Source of the DNA: Stutzerimonas stutzeri
Lineage (GTDB): Bacteria; Pseudomonadota; Gammaproteobacteria; Pseudomonadales; Pseudomonadaceae
Length of the DNA: 64,000 bases
NCBI RefSeq assembly: GCF_024451105.1
Contig: NZ_JANGEY010000001.1
Span: 310,001 to 374,000, forward strand
Direction of reading: 5' to 3'
Shown here piece after piece: positions 22,301-33,963 of this stretch (the stretch's first letter is position 1; every line of letters begins with the position of its first letter). Under the pieces are notes generated by a model, which ran no database searches, was not told where the DNA came from, and was given only the letters and a program-made list of their open reading frames with translations. A program made the translations under genes and the position numbers.

Positions 22301-23515
22301 TCAGTGCGCCTGCCACTCGACCTTGGACAGGTCGACGCCTTCTTTGAACATGTCCCACAGCGGCGACAGCTCGCGCAGCTTGGTCACCGCCTCGCGCACC
22401 TTGGCGGCGGCGTAGTCGACCTCTGCCTCGCTGGTGAAGCGGCCGAAGGTGAAGCGGATCGAGCTGTGCGCCAGCTCGTCGTTGCGACCCAGGGCGCGCA
22501 GCACGTAGGACGGCTCCAGGGAGGCCGAGGTGCACGCCGAGCCGGAGGACACGGCGAGGTCCTTGAGCGCCATGATCAGCGACTCGCCCTCGACGTAGTT
22601 GAAGCTGAGGTTGAGGTTGTGCGGCACGCGCTGCTCGCGACTGCCGTTGAGGTAGACCTCTTCCATGCCTTCCAGGTGGGCCAGGAAACGCTCGGCCAGC
22701 GCCTTGATGCGCAGGTTCTCGGCGACCATCTCTTCCTTGGCGATGCGGAAGGCCTCGCCCATGCCGACGATCTGGTGGGTGGCCAGGGTGCCCGAGCGCA
22801 TGCCGCGCTCGTGGCCGCCGCCGTGCATCTGCGCCTCGAGGCGCACGCGCGGCTTGCGGCGCACGTAGAGGGCGCCGATGCCCTTGGGACCGTAGGTCTT
22901 GTGCGCCGAGAACGACATCAGGTCGACCTTCATGGCCTCCAGGTCGATCTCCACCTTGCCGGTGGACTGGGCGGCGTCGACGTGGAACAGGATGCCGCGG
23001 GAGCGGGTCAGCTCGCCGATGGCGGCGATGTCGTTGATGGTGCCGATCTCGTTGTTGACGTGCATCACCGAGACCAGGATGGTGTCGTCGCGCAGCGCCG
23101 CCTCGACCATCGCCGGGGTGATGATGCCGTCCTCGCCGGGCTCCAGGTAGGTGACCTCGAAACCTTCGCGCTCCAGCTGGCGGGTGGTGTCCAGCACCGC
23201 CTTGTGCTCGATCTTCGAGGTGACGATGTGCTTGCCCTTGCCGCTGTAGAAGTGCGCGACGCCCTTGATCGCCAGGTTGTCGGACTCGGTGGCGCCGGAG
23301 GTCCAGACGATCTCGCGCGGGTCGGCGTTGACCAGCTCGGCGACCTGGCGACGGGCGTTCTCCACCGCCTCCTCGGCCTTCCAGCCGAACAGGTGCGAGC
23401 GCGAGGCCGGGTTGCCGAAGTTGCCGTCCATGGTCAGGCACTCGCACAGCTTCTGCGCCACGCGCGGATCGGCCGGCGTGGTCGCGGAATAATCCAGGTA
23501 GATCGGCAATTTCAT
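22301..23515 (-). CDS. iscS: Cysteine desulfurase IscS
   Basis: 404-residue PLP enzyme that removes sulfur from cysteine for Fe-S clusters, thio-tRNA and other sulfur acceptors. It begins [20 protein letters not shown]; the PLP lysine is in [12 protein letters not shown], and the mobile-loop persulfide cysteine is in [13 protein letters not shown], as in group I desulfurases. It lies 33 bases after iscR, one transcript. Confidence 0.99.
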   Translation of the reverse strand: MKLPIYLDYSATTPADPRVAQKLCECLTMDGNFGNPASRSHLFGWKAEEAVENARRQVAELVNADPREIVWTSGATESDNLAIKGVAHFYSGKGKHIVTSKIEHKAVLDTTRQLEREGFEVTYLEPGEDGIITPAMVEAALRDDTILVSVMHVNNEIGTINDIAAIGELTRSRGILFHVDAAQSTGKVEIDLEAMKVDLMSFSAHKTYGPKGIGALYVRRKPRVRLEAQMHGGGHERGMRSGTLATHQIVGMGEAFRIAKEEMVAENLRIKALAERFLAHLEGMEEVYLNGSREQRVPHNLNLSFNYVEGESLIMALKDLAVSSGSACTSASLEPSYVLRALGRNDELAHSSIRFTFGRFTSEAEVDYAAAKVREAVTKLRELSPLWDMFKEGVDLSKVEWQAH

Positions 23516-23548
23516 CAGGTCTCTCCTGTCAGGCTGGCGACCGCGGCA

Positions 23549-24049
23549 TCAGTCGATGGCGGACGCTTCGATCTTTTCAAGCTGGGGCGACAGCGACCTG
23601 CCAGTCTGCTGGCAGCGCTGGTCCTGGCGCTGGGCTACGCTCTGCACCTCCTGGTTGTTGACCAGGTCGGCCAGGCTGATGCCGCTGAGGAACTCGTGGA
23701 TCCGATCGCTCAGACCGCACCACAGGTGGTGGGTCAGGCAGGTGTCGCCTTCGTGGCAGCCGCCCAGCCCCTGGCAGCGGGTGGCGTCGACCGACTCGTT
23801 GACCGCGTCGATAACCTGGGCCACGTCGATGCTGGCCATCTCGCGCGACAGCTGGTAGCCGCCGCCGGGACCGCGCACGCTGGTGACCAGACTGCCGCGA
23901 CGGAGCTTGGCGAACAGCTGCTCGAGATAGGACAGGGAAATGCCCTGACGCTCGGAGATGTCGGCGAGGGACACCGGCCCGTTCTGCGCGTGCAGCGCGA
24001 GATCGAGCATGGCAGTCACGGCGTAACGGCCCTTGGTGGTCAGTCGCAT
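23549..24049 (-). CDS. iscR: Fe-S cluster-sensing transcriptional regulator IscR
   Basis: 166 residues of the Rrf2 family. The winged helix is at 1-80 ([32 protein letters not shown]), and the 2Fe-2S ligands are Cys92, Cys98, Cys104 with His107. Holo-IscR represses isc; apo-IscR regulates other targets. It heads iscRSUA-hscBA-fdx-iscX. Two candidate type 1 sites lie in its own promoter, so autoregulation is expected. The C-terminal tail (after about 140) is Gln/Ser-rich, as in other pseudomonads. Confidence 0.98.
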   Translation of the reverse strand: MRLTTKGRYAVTAMLDLALHAQNGPVSLADISERQGISLSYLEQLFAKLRRGSLVTSVRGPGGGYQLSREMASIDVAQVIDAVNESVDATRCQGLGGCHEGDTCLTHHLWCGLSDRIHEFLSGISLADLVNNQEVQSVAQRQDQRCQQTGRSLSPQLEKIEASAID

Positions 24050-24080
24050 GAGCTTGCACCACGATGATTCGGAAAGTGCG

Positions 24081-24142
24081 CAGAGTATGCAGTTTTCCGA
24101 GCAAAGCAGTCAACTATAAGACCGAGCATTTCAGTCGGAATA
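24081..24142 (-). promoter_or_regulatory. iscR promoter with two abutting type 1 IscR operator sites
   Basis: Minus strand. Proximal site 24117-24093 begins ATAGTTGACT and continues to GCTCGG; distal site 24142-24118 begins TATTCCGACT and also continues to GCTCGG. Both share GACTxxxxTGCTCGG, matching the type 1 IscR consensus in other gammaproteobacteria, and the two 25-bp blocks are exactly adjacent. TTGACT inside the proximal site is a good -35; CATACT 18 bases on is a plausible -10, so IscR binding would block RNA polymerase. Confidence 0.82.
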
Positions 24143-24197
24143 GGCCGACCGGCCTTGCGAGCGGGCGATCTTATAGCAGATCCCCGCTGCGCGCACC

Positions 24198-25007
24198 TCA
24201 ATCCTCGGCCCGCGACGGCGCCGCGCCGCCCTTGCCGTCCGCCGCGGCGGGCGCCGGCTTGACCCCGGCGAAGTCCTCGTCGCGCAGGGCCGGCAGCTCC
24301 TTGGCGCAGTAGTCGCTGCCCAGCGCGGTAAGCGCCTTGCACATGCCCTCCAGGCGACCGTCGACCGCCTGCAGATGATCGAGCAGCTGGCCGATGGCGC
24401 GTGCCACCGGGTCGGGCATGTCCTCGCCGACGCCGTAGGCGTCGAAGCCGATCTTCTCGGCCATCGCCTTGCGCCGCGCCTCCTGCTCGTCGTCGGCCTT
24501 GACGATGATCCGCCCGGGGATGCCCACCGCAGTGGCGCCGGCCGGCACCGCGCGGGTGACCACCGCGTTGGAGCCGACCTTGGCGCCGGCGCCGACGGTG
24601 AACGGGCCGAGGATCTTCGCCCCGGCACCGACGATCACCCCGTCCTCCAGGGTCGGGTGGCGCTTGCCCTTGTTCCAGCTGGTGCCGCCGAGGGTCACGC
24701 CGTGGTAGAGGGTGACGTCGTCGCCGATCTCGGCGGTCTCGCCGATCACCACGCCCATGCCGTGGTCGATGAAGAAGCGCCGGCCGATCTTCGCCCCCGG
24801 ATGGATCTCGATGCCGGTCAGCCAGCGGCTGAGGTGCGAGACGAAGCGCGCCAGCAGTTTCCACTCGGCGCACCACAGCCAGTGCGCCACGCGGTGCAGC
24901 CAGATGGCGTGCAGGCCAGGGTAGCAGACCAGCACCTCGAGGGTGCCGCGCGCCGCCGGATCGCGATGGAACACGCTCTGGATGTCTTCTCGCATGCGCT
25001 CGAACAT
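24198..25007 (-). CDS. cysE: Serine O-acetyltransferase
   Basis: 269 residues. Makes O-acetylserine for cysteine synthesis, upstream of the sulfur used by IscS. It has the helical N-terminal domain, then a left-handed beta-helix hexapeptide domain containing [40 protein letters not shown] and [15 protein letters not shown]. The C-terminal extension after about 190 is longer than in plant-type short forms and ends in an Ala/Pro-rich tail. ATG 25007 overlaps the trmJ stop as TGATG. Confidence 0.97.
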   Translation of the reverse strand: MFERMREDIQSVFHRDPAARGTLEVLVCYPGLHAIWLHRVAHWLWCAEWKLLARFVSHLSRWLTGIEIHPGAKIGRRFFIDHGMGVVIGETAEIGDDVTLYHGVTLGGTSWNKGKRHPTLEDGVIVGAGAKILGPFTVGAGAKVGSNAVVTRAVPAGATAVGIPGRIIVKADDEQEARRKAMAEKIGFDAYGVGEDMPDPVARAIGQLLDHLQAVDGRLEGMCKALTALGSDYCAKELPALRDEDFAGVKPAPAAADGKGGAAPSRAED

Positions 25008-25780
25008 CAGTCATTTCTCCGCTGTGGCAGCTCGCCGCGGGCCGCCTTCTGGGTTTCGGTGAGGATACCGCGCAGGATGTTCATTTCCAGCTTGCTGATC
25101 CCGGCTCGGCCGTACAGGCGCCGCAGGCGGGCCATCAGGTGGCGCGGCTTCGCGGGGTCGAGGAAGTCGATCGCCACCAGGGTCTCCTCGAGGTGCCTAT
25201 AGTACAGCTCCAGTTCGTCGGCGGTGACCGGCACCGCGTCGAGCATGGCGGTGGTCTCCAGCTTCTCCACCTTGGTCGGCCGGCCCTCGCGGGCCAGCCA
25301 GTCCATGCGCACCTCGTAGGCCAGCACCTGCACCGCGGTGGCCAGGTTCAGCGAGCTGAACTCGGGATTGGCCGGAATGTGCACGTGGTACTGGCAGCGC
25401 TGCAGCTCCTCGTTGGTCAGCCCGGCGTACTCGCGGCCGAACACCAGCGCCACCTCGCCGCCCAGCTCGGCGTGCTCGAGACTCTTCTGCGCGCACTCGC
25501 GCGGATCGAGCAGCGGCCAGGGGATGCGCCGGTCGCGCGCACTGGTGCCGAGCACCAGACTGCAGCCGGCCAGCGCCTGCTCCAGCGTGTCGACCACCAG
25601 CGCCGCCTCGAGGATGTCGGTGGCGCCGGAGGCCCGCGCATTGGCCTCGCCGCTGGGGAACTCCTCGGGCTGCACCAGCACCAGTTTCGACAGGCCCATG
25701 TTCTTCATGGCCCGCGCCGTCCCGCCGATGTTGCCCGGATGGCTGGTATTGACCAGCACCACGCGAATCCTGTCGAGCAC
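25007..25780 (-). CDS. trmJ: tRNA (cytidine/uridine-2'-O-)-methyltransferase TrmJ
   Basis: 257 residues of the SPOUT (trefoil knot) superfamily. The opening [21 protein letters not shown], the [14 protein letters not shown] motif and [14 protein letters not shown] are the conserved SAM-knot motifs. It methylates the 2'-hydroxyl of nucleotide 32 in several tRNAs. GTG start at 25780 with GGGAG upstream. First gene of trmJ-cysE, divergent from suhB. Confidence 0.97.
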   Translation of the reverse strand: MLDRIRVVLVNTSHPGNIGGTARAMKNMGLSKLVLVQPEEFPSGEANARASGATDILEAALVVDTLEQALAGCSLVLGTSARDRRIPWPLLDPRECAQKSLEHAELGGEVALVFGREYAGLTNEELQRCQYHVHIPANPEFSSLNLATAVQVLAYEVRMDWLAREGRPTKVEKLETTAMLDAVPVTADELELYYRHLEETLVAIDFLDPAKPRHLMARLRRLYGRAGISKLEMNILRGILTETQKAARGELPQRRND

Positions 25781-25874
25781 GCTCGCTCTCCCGCCCTGAA
25801 CCTGAAAAGGAGCCGAATCTTACCCAAGCGTCGCCGTCGGCGCCACGCGCGCTTCATGACAGGGGCTTTTCTGC

Positions 25875-25880
25875 TAGAAT
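25875..25880 (+). promoter_or_regulatory. Putative suhB -10 element
   Basis: tagaat lies 36 bases upstream of the suhB ATG in the trmJ/suhB divergent gap. The hexamer 17 bases upstream is a poor -35, so this is a partial match only. Confidence 0.4.
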
Positions 25881-25915
25881 GGCCGGCTTTCTTTAACAGC
25901 CCAGGTGACCCCTCC

Positions 25916-26731
25916 ATGCAGCCCATGCTGAATATCGCGCTGCGCGCGGCCCGCAGTGCCGGCGAACTCATCTTCCGCTCGATCGAACGCCTGGATGCAC
26001 TCTCGGTCAACGAGAAGGACGCCAAGGACTACGTGACCGAGGTCGACCGCGCGGCCGAGCAGACCATCATCAGCGTGCTGCGCAAGGCCTACCCCAACCA
26101 CGGCATCCTCGCCGAGGAAAGCGGACTGCAGCCGGGTCAGGGCGACGGCGCCGACTACCTGTGGGTGATCGACCCGCTGGACGGCACCACCAATTTCATC
26201 CATGGCCTGCCGCACTTCGCGGTGAGCATCGCCTGCAAGTACCGCGGCCGCGTCGAGCACGCCGTGGTGCTCGACCCGGTGCGCCAGGAGGAGTTCACCG
26301 CCAGCCGCGGGCGCGGCGCGGCACTCAACGGCCGGCGCATCCGCGTCAGCAACCGCAAGGGCCTGGAAGGCGCGCTGCTCGGCACCGGCTTCCCGTTCCG
26401 CGACAGTCAGCTCGACCACCTGGACAGCTACCTGGGCATGTTCCGCAGCCTGGTCGGCCAGACCGCCGGCATCCGCCGCGCCGGCGCCGCCAGCCTGGAC
26501 CTGGCCTACGTCGCCGCCGGGCGCTTCGACGCCTTCTGGGAATTCGGCCTGTCCGAGTGGGACATGGCGGCCGGCGCGCTGCTGGTGCAGGAAGCCGGCG
26601 GCCTGACCAGCGACTTCACCGGCGGCCACGAGTTCCTCGACAAGGGCCACATCGTCGCCGGCAACACCAAGTGCTTCAAGGCTGTGCTGACCGCCATCCA
26701 GCCGCACCTGCCGCCGGCGCTCAAGCGCTGA
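25916..26731 (+). CDS. suhB: Inositol-1-monophosphatase family protein SuhB
   Basis: 271 residues. The metal-binding motifs of inositol monophosphatases are present: GILAEESG, WVIDPLDGTTNFIHGLPHF and FGLSEWDMAAGALLV. SuhB also joins the rRNA antitermination complex in E. coli and affects ribosome maturation, so its essential role may not be enzymatic. ATG 25916 matches the family start. It is followed directly by a strong terminator. Confidence 0.97.
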   Translation: MQPMLNIALRAARSAGELIFRSIERLDALSVNEKDAKDYVTEVDRAAEQTIISVLRKAYPNHGILAEESGLQPGQGDGADYLWVIDPLDGTTNFIHGLPHFAVSIACKYRGRVEHAVVLDPVRQEEFTASRGRGAALNGRRIRVSNRKGLEGALLGTGFPFRDSQLDHLDSYLGMFRSLVGQTAGIRRAGAASLDLAYVAAGRFDAFWEFGLSEWDMAAGALLVQEAGGLTSDFTGGHEFLDKGHIVAGNTKCFKAVLTAIQPHLPPALKR

Positions 26732-26754
26732 TCGACGGATCGCAGGCACACAAG

Positions 26755-26780
26755 ACCCGGCTCTCGCGCCGGGTTTTTTT
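26755..26780 (+). terminator. Rho-independent terminator after suhB
   Basis: Stem acccggc ... gccgggt followed by seven T residues, 24 bases after the suhB stop. A clear intrinsic terminator. Confidence 0.93.
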
Positions 26781-26914
26781 ATTGCGCGCACCCCGCAGGG
26801 TGGATTGGCCTCGCAGCGGCGGGCCCCATCAAGGACGCCCCAGGCATCCGCCTTGCCGGACTGGCGGCCGGTCGGTGGTACGGCCTGCGCCCTCCCCACG
26901 CAACCGAGGAGCCG

Positions 26915-26950
26915 CGACGACGAGGGCGCCCGCAGGCGCCCTCGTCGTCG
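26915..26950. terminator. Perfect 16-bp hairpin between convergent suhB and secF
   Basis: cgacgacgagggcgcc (26915-26930) is exactly inverted at 26935-26950 around a cgca loop. No T-run follows on either strand, so it is not a standard intrinsic terminator. It sits 10 bases past the secF stop codon and probably shields or terminates that transcript. The rest of the gap (26781-26914) shows only a partial copy of the cagggtgga repeat near 26794. Confidence 0.55.
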
Positions 26951-26959
26951 CCGCCGGGA

Positions 26960-27871
26960 TCAGGGCGTCTCGTCGACGACCTCCTCGACCACCGGCGGGA
27001 TCAGGTCCTCGCGGGTCAGCTTCAGCCAGATCAGCAGGATCGCGGCGATGTACACCGACGAGTAGGTGCCCACGCCGACGCCGATGAACAGCGCCAACGA
27101 GAAGCCCCACAGGCTCTCGCCGCCGAACGCCAGCAACGCACCGACCGCCAGCAGGGTGGAGATCGAGGTGGCCAGGGTGCGCAGCAGGGTCTGGGTGGTG
27201 GAAATGTTGATGTTGTCGATCAGTTCGGTCTTGCGCAGCAGGCGGAAGTTCTCGCGGATGCGGTCGAACACCACGATGGTGTCGTTCAGCGAATAGCCGA
27301 TGATCGCCAGCACCGCGGCCAGCACGGTCAGGTCGAAGGGGATCTGGAAGAAGCTGAACACGCCGAGGGTGACGATCACGTCGTGCACCAGCGAGAGGAT
27401 CGCACCGACGCCGAACTTCCACTGGAAGCGGAAGGCCACGTAGACCAGCACCCCGGCCAGCGCCAGCAGCATGCCCAGGCCACCCTGGTCGCGCAGCTCC
27501 TCGCCCACCTGCGGACCGACGAACTCGACGCGCTTGAGGACGAAGGGACTGTCGGCGCTGACCCGGCGCAGAGCCTCGGCCAGCTGGTTGCCCAGCTCCG
27601 GATCGTCGCCCTGCATGCGCACCAGCACGTCGGTGCTGGCGCCGAAGCTCTGCACCACGGCGTCGCCGTAGCCGACCTCGCGCAGCTGGCCGCGCACCCG
27701 CTCGAGCTGCGCCGGCTGCTCGTAGGACAGCTCGATCAGCGTGCCGCCGGTGAAGTCGAGGCCGAAGTTCAGCCCCTTGACCGCCAGGCTGGCCAGCGAA
27801 GCCAGGGTCAGCAGCACGGTCAGCGCGAAGGCGACGTGCCGGATGCCCATGAAGTTGATCACACGTTTCAT
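26960..27871 (-). CDS. secF: Protein translocase subunit SecF
   Basis: 303 residues with six membrane segments and one large periplasmic loop (about 30-130). The family motif FGLDFTGGTLIELSYEQP follows the first helix, and GYSLNDTIVVFDRIREN lies in the fourth to fifth helix region. With SecD it uses the proton-motive force to pull exported proteins into the periplasm. It lies 11 bases after secD. Confidence 0.98.
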   Translation of the reverse strand: MKRVINFMGIRHVAFALTVLLTLASLASLAVKGLNFGLDFTGGTLIELSYEQPAQLERVRGQLREVGYGDAVVQSFGASTDVLVRMQGDDPELGNQLAEALRRVSADSPFVLKRVEFVGPQVGEELRDQGGLGMLLALAGVLVYVAFRFQWKFGVGAILSLVHDVIVTLGVFSFFQIPFDLTVLAAVLAIIGYSLNDTIVVFDRIRENFRLLRKTELIDNINISTTQTLLRTLATSISTLLAVGALLAFGGESLWGFSLALFIGVGVGTYSSVYIAAILLIWLKLTREDLIPPVVEEVVDETP

Positions 27872-27882
27872 TCAGGCGGTCC

Positions 27883-29745
27883 TCAGATCCACAGCTTCTT
27901 GACGTTGCGGCCACCGTAGATCAGGTTGACCATCGCGCGGGTCACGTAGATCGCGGTGAACATCGAGGTGACGATGCCCAGCGACAGGGTCACGGCGAAG
28001 CCCTTGACCGGCCCGGTCCCCATGGCGAACAGGATGGCGCCGACCAGCAGGGTGGTCAGGTTGCCGTCGAGGATCGCCGACAGGGCGCGATCGAAACCTT
28101 CGTGGATGGCACGCTGGATGCTCATGCCGTTGCCGATCTCCTCGCGGATCCGCGAGAAGATCAGCACGTTGGCATCTACCGCCATACCCATGGTCAGCAC
28201 GATACCGGCGATGCCGGGCAGGGTCAGGGTGGCACCGAGCAGCGACATCAGCGCAAGCAGCACCACCATGTTGAAGCACAGCGCGACGGTGGCCAGCACG
28301 CCGAAGAACTTGTAGATAGCGACGATGAACAGGGCGACGAACAGGAAGCCCCACAGCGCCGCCTGCACGCCGAGCTGGATGTTCTCCGCGCCCAGGCTCG
28401 GGCCGATGGTGCGTTCCTCGGCGAAGTACATCGGCGCGGCCAGGCCGCCGGCGCGCAGCAGCAGGGCCAGCTCGGAGGACTCGCCCGGGCCGTCGAGGCC
28501 GGTGATGCGGAAGCTGTTGCCCAGCGGCGACTGGATGGTCGCCAGGCTGATCACCTGCTTCTCCTCGCGGAAGGCCTGTACCGCGACCTCCTTTTCCTCG
28601 CCGTCGACCAGCTGGCGCACGTAGCGGGTCACCGGCTTCTGCTCGATGAACACCACCGCCATGCTGCGGCCGACGTTGCTGCGGGTGGCGCGGCTCATCA
28701 GCTCGCCGCCGTGGCCGTCGAGACGGATGTTGACCTGCGGGCGGCCGTTCTCGTCGAAGCTGGCCTGGGCGTCGGTCACCTGGTCGCCGGTGATGATCAC
28801 GCTGCGCTCCAGGGCCACCGGAGCGCGGCCCTGCTGGCGGAACTCGAAGGTCTCGGTGCTGGCTCGCGGCGCGTCCAGCTCGGCGGCCAGACGGAACTCC
28901 AGGTTGGCGGTCTTGCCGAGGATGCGCTTGGCCTCGGCGGTGTCCTGCACGCCGGGCAGCTCGACCACGATGCGGTTGGCGCCCTGGCGCTGCACCAGCG
29001 GCTCGGCGACGCCCAGCTCGTTGACCCGGTTGCGCACGGTGGTGAGGTTCTGCTTGATCGAGTATTCGCGGATCTCGACCAGCTTGGCCTGGCTCAGGGT
29101 CAGGCGCAGCACCTGCAGGCCGTTGCGCTCGCCGGCCTGCAGCTCGAAGTCGGGGAAGTCCTTGCGGATCAGCCGCTGGGCCTGGGCCAGCAGTTCGGCG
29201 TCGGCGAAGCCGAGCGCGATGGCGCCCTCCTGCGGGGGCAGCGAGCGGTAGCGCACGCGCTCCTTGCGCAGCAGGCTCTTCACCTCGCTCTCGTAGACCT
29301 TCAGGCGCGCGGTGACCGCTTTGTCCATGTCCACCTCGAGCAGGAAGTGCACGCCGCCGGAGAGATCGAGCCCCAGCTTCATCGGGCTGGCGCCGAGGCT
29401 GCGCAGCCAGTCGGGGGTGGTCTGCGCCAGGTTCAGCGCCACCACGTAGTCGTCGCCGAGCGCGCGGCGCACCACGTCCTTGGCCGGCAACTGGTCTTCC
29501 TGGCGGGTCAGGCGCAGCAGCGCGCCCTTGTCGCCCAGGCTGCTGGCCTTGACCTCGATGCCGGCCTCGCGCAGCGCCCGCTCGGCGCGCGCGACGTCGG
29601 CCTGCTCGACCTTCAGCGCCGTGCTGGCGCCGCTGAGCTGGATGGCCGGATCGTCGGGATAGAGGTTGGGCGCGGAATAGACGAGGCCGATCCCGAGCAC
29701 CACGAGGATCAGCAGATATTTCCACAGGGGATACTTGTTGAGCAT
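27883..29745 (-). CDS. secD: Protein translocase subunit SecD
   Basis: 620 residues (E. coli 615). The N-terminal helix (LLILVVLGIGLVYSAPNLYP) is followed by a large periplasmic domain containing LGLDLSGGVHFLLEVD, then five more helices with GMAVDANVLIFSRIREE. It works with SecF and YajC at SecYEG. Start ATG 29745 (MLNKYPLWKY) matches the family; the frame opens seven codons earlier. Part of queA-tgt-yajC-secD-secF. Confidence 0.98.
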   Translation of the reverse strand: MLNKYPLWKYLLILVVLGIGLVYSAPNLYPDDPAIQLSGASTALKVEQADVARAERALREAGIEVKASSLGDKGALLRLTRQEDQLPAKDVVRRALGDDYVVALNLAQTTPDWLRSLGASPMKLGLDLSGGVHFLLEVDMDKAVTARLKVYESEVKSLLRKERVRYRSLPPQEGAIALGFADAELLAQAQRLIRKDFPDFELQAGERNGLQVLRLTLSQAKLVEIREYSIKQNLTTVRNRVNELGVAEPLVQRQGANRIVVELPGVQDTAEAKRILGKTANLEFRLAAELDAPRASTETFEFRQQGRAPVALERSVIITGDQVTDAQASFDENGRPQVNIRLDGHGGELMSRATRSNVGRSMAVVFIEQKPVTRYVRQLVDGEEKEVAVQAFREEKQVISLATIQSPLGNSFRITGLDGPGESSELALLLRAGGLAAPMYFAEERTIGPSLGAENIQLGVQAALWGFLFVALFIVAIYKFFGVLATVALCFNMVVLLALMSLLGATLTLPGIAGIVLTMGMAVDANVLIFSRIREEIGNGMSIQRAIHEGFDRALSAILDGNLTTLLVGAILFAMGTGPVKGFAVTLSLGIVTSMFTAIYVTRAMVNLIYGGRNVKKLWI

Positions 29746-29807
29746 GACACAGCCCGTTTGCGACACGGGGCACCTTGCGTGCCCCGTGATTCAGGAAGGA
29801 AGAGAAC

Positions 29808-30146
29808 TCAGATCGCCTTCAGGGTGCCCTTGGGCAGGGTGGCGGCGACGGCCATCTTCTGGAACTTCAGCTCGACGTTGTCGGAGACCTCGAGCACCAC
29901 GAAGTCGTCGGCGACCTTGACCACCTTGCCGGCGATGCCGCCGCTGGTCACCACCTCGTCGCCCTTCTGCAGGCCGGAGATCAGGTTCTTGTGCTCCTTG
30001 GCGCGCTTGGCCTGCGGACGCCAGATCAGCAGGTAGAAGATGACCACGAAGCCGGCCAGCATCAGGAACTGGACGTACTCGCCTCCCGGCGGGGCTCCGG
30101 CCGGTGCGGCGTCGGCGGCATGGGCGGCGGCGATCAGAAAGCTCAT
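29808..30146 (-). CDS. yajC: Preprotein translocase subunit YajC
   Basis: 112 residues: a short Ala-rich N-terminus, one membrane helix (FLMLAGFVVIFYLLIWRPQ, about 27-46), then a small cytoplasmic domain with GDEVVTSGGIAGKVVKV. Accessory subunit of the SecDF complex. It lies 37 bases after tgt and 62 bases before secD. Confidence 0.97.
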   Translation of the reverse strand: MSFLIAAAHAADAAPAGAPPGGEYVQFLMLAGFVVIFYLLIWRPQAKRAKEHKNLISGLQKGDEVVTSGGIAGKVVKVADDFVVLEVSDNVELKFQKMAVAATLPKGTLKAI

Positions 30147-30183
30147 GTACTACTCCTGTAGCGGGATCTGCAAAGGGGTGGAA

Positions 30184-32472
<2,289 letters not shown>

Positions 32473-32633
32473 CTAAATGAAGAACGGCGGGTACCCCACC
32501 TGCGTGTCAGGATACCGGCATCCCTGATCAGTCCATGTTCCACAAGAACGCCGGGCACCCCAACCATAAAAAGCCAACTTGAGGTGACCTTCGCGTGTGC
32601 GCGGTCCCTCGCGACACGATTTCAGGAGCCCCA

Positions 32634-33821
32634 ATGTCCGCCCGCAACATTCTGGTGATCAACTGCGGCAGCTCGTCGATCAAGTTCGCCCTGGTGAACG
32701 AAGCGCAGAGCAGCTTCCCCCTGCAGGGCCTGGCCGAGCGCCTCGGCAGCCCGGAAGCCGTCATCCACTTCGAGAACGCCAGCGGCAAGGAAAGCGTGAA
32801 CGTGCCGGATGCCGACCACCAGGCAGCCCTCGCCCAGATCCTCCCGCGCGTGGAAGAGGCCGCCGGCGGCCACCTGGACGGCATCGGCCACCGCGTGGTG
32901 CACGGCGGCGAGAAGTTCTTCGCCTCCACCCTGCTCAACGATGAGACCCTGGCCGGCATCGAGGCCAACATCCAGCTGGCTCCGCTGCACAACCCGGCCA
33001 ACCTCAGCGGCATCCACGCCGCCATGAACCTGTTCCCGGAACTGCCGCAGGTCGGCGTGTTCGACACCGCCTTCCACCAGAGCATGCCCGAGCACGCCTA
33101 CCGCTACGCGGTGCCGGACTTCCTCTACAAGGAGCATGGCGTACGCCGCTACGGCTTCCACGGCACCAGCCACCGCTTCGTCAGCAAGCGCGCCGCCGAG
33201 CTGGCCGGCCTGCCGGTGGAAAACTCCAGCTGGCTGGTCGCCCACCTGGGCAACGGCTGCTCGACCTGCGCCGTGGTCAACGGCGAGAGCCGCGACACCA
33301 GCATGGGCCTGACCCCGCTGGAAGGCCTGGTGATGGGCACCCGCAGCGGCGACGTCGACCCGAGCCTGCACAACTTCCTGCACAACACCCTGGGCTGGGA
33401 CCTGGCCAAGATCGACTCCATGCTCAACAAGGAGAGCGGCCTGAAAGGCCTGTCCGGCCTGTCCAACGACATGCGCACCCTGACCGAGGCCCGCCAGGCC
33501 GGCCACCCGGGTGCGGTGCTGGCCTTCGAGGTGTTCTGCTACCGCCTGGCCAAGTCGCTGGCCGCCATGGGCTGCGCCCTGCCGCAACTGGACGGCCTGG
33601 TGTTCACCGGCGGCATCGGCGAAAACTCCGCAGTGGTCCGCGAGCGCACCCTGGAGCACCTCAAGCTGCTCGGCTTCAAGGTCGACGGCGAAGCCAACGC
33701 CCGCTGCACCCGCGGCGTGGCCGGCGAGATCCAGGCCGCGGGCAGCCCGCGCGTGATGGTGGTGCCGACCAACGAGGAGCGCCAGATCGCCCTCGACACC
33801 CTCGCCCTGCTCGACGCCTGA
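32634..33821 (+). CDS. ackA: Acetate kinase
   Basis: 395 residues. Interconverts acetate + ATP and acetyl phosphate + ADP. Motifs of the ASKHA superfamily are present: [15 protein letters not shown] at the N-terminus, [28 protein letters not shown] and [20 protein letters not shown] lies 8 bases upstream of ATG 32634. Paired with pta downstream, giving ATP from acetyl-CoA under oxygen limitation. A degenerate Anr-like sequence (TTGATTCGACTAAA, 32464-32477) is in the upstream gap but is weak. Confidence 0.98.
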   Translation: MSARNILVINCGSSSIKFALVNEAQSSFPLQGLAERLGSPEAVIHFENASGKESVNVPDADHQAALAQILPRVEEAAGGHLDGIGHRVVHGGEKFFASTLLNDETLAGIEANIQLAPLHNPANLSGIHAAMNLFPELPQVGVFDTAFHQSMPEHAYRYAVPDFLYKEHGVRRYGFHGTSHRFVSKRAAELAGLPVENSSWLVAHLGNGCSTCAVVNGESRDTSMGLTPLEGLVMGTRSGDVDPSLHNFLHNTLGWDLAKIDSMLNKESGLKGLSGLSNDMRTLTEARQAGHPGAVLAFEVFCYRLAKSLAAMGCALPQLDGLVFTGGIGENSAVVRERTLEHLKLLGFKVDGEANARCTRGVAGEIQAAGSPRVMVVPTNEERQIALDTLALLDA

Positions 33822-33863
33822 GCCGTCCGACTCCGTATGCGGAGCAGAGAGTGACCACCCGCC

Positions 33864-33895
33864 GAAACCCGACGACCGCCCCGGCGTCGGGTTTC
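33864..33895. repeat. Hairpin between ackA and pta
   Basis: A perfect 10-bp inverted repeat (gaaacccgac / gtcgggtttc) with a 12-base loop in the 142-base gap. Only a short T stretch follows (TTTCGTCAT), so it may be a partial terminator or an mRNA processing/stability element rather than a full stop. Confidence 0.5.
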
Positions 33896-33963
33896 GTCAT
33901 CCTGGCCTCCGCCCGCAACCCGCTTCCCAGAGTCCGAGCTCCCAGCTCCCCCAAGGAGAAACC

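Noticed and set aside
26794-26830. Third copy of the cagggtgga palindromic repeat
   Set aside because: Only the left end is recognisable and no matching right arm can be found; mentioned but not called.
28102-30036. 644-codon plus-strand frame across secD/yajC
   Set aside because: Antisense shadow of secD with no family features and low-complexity composition.
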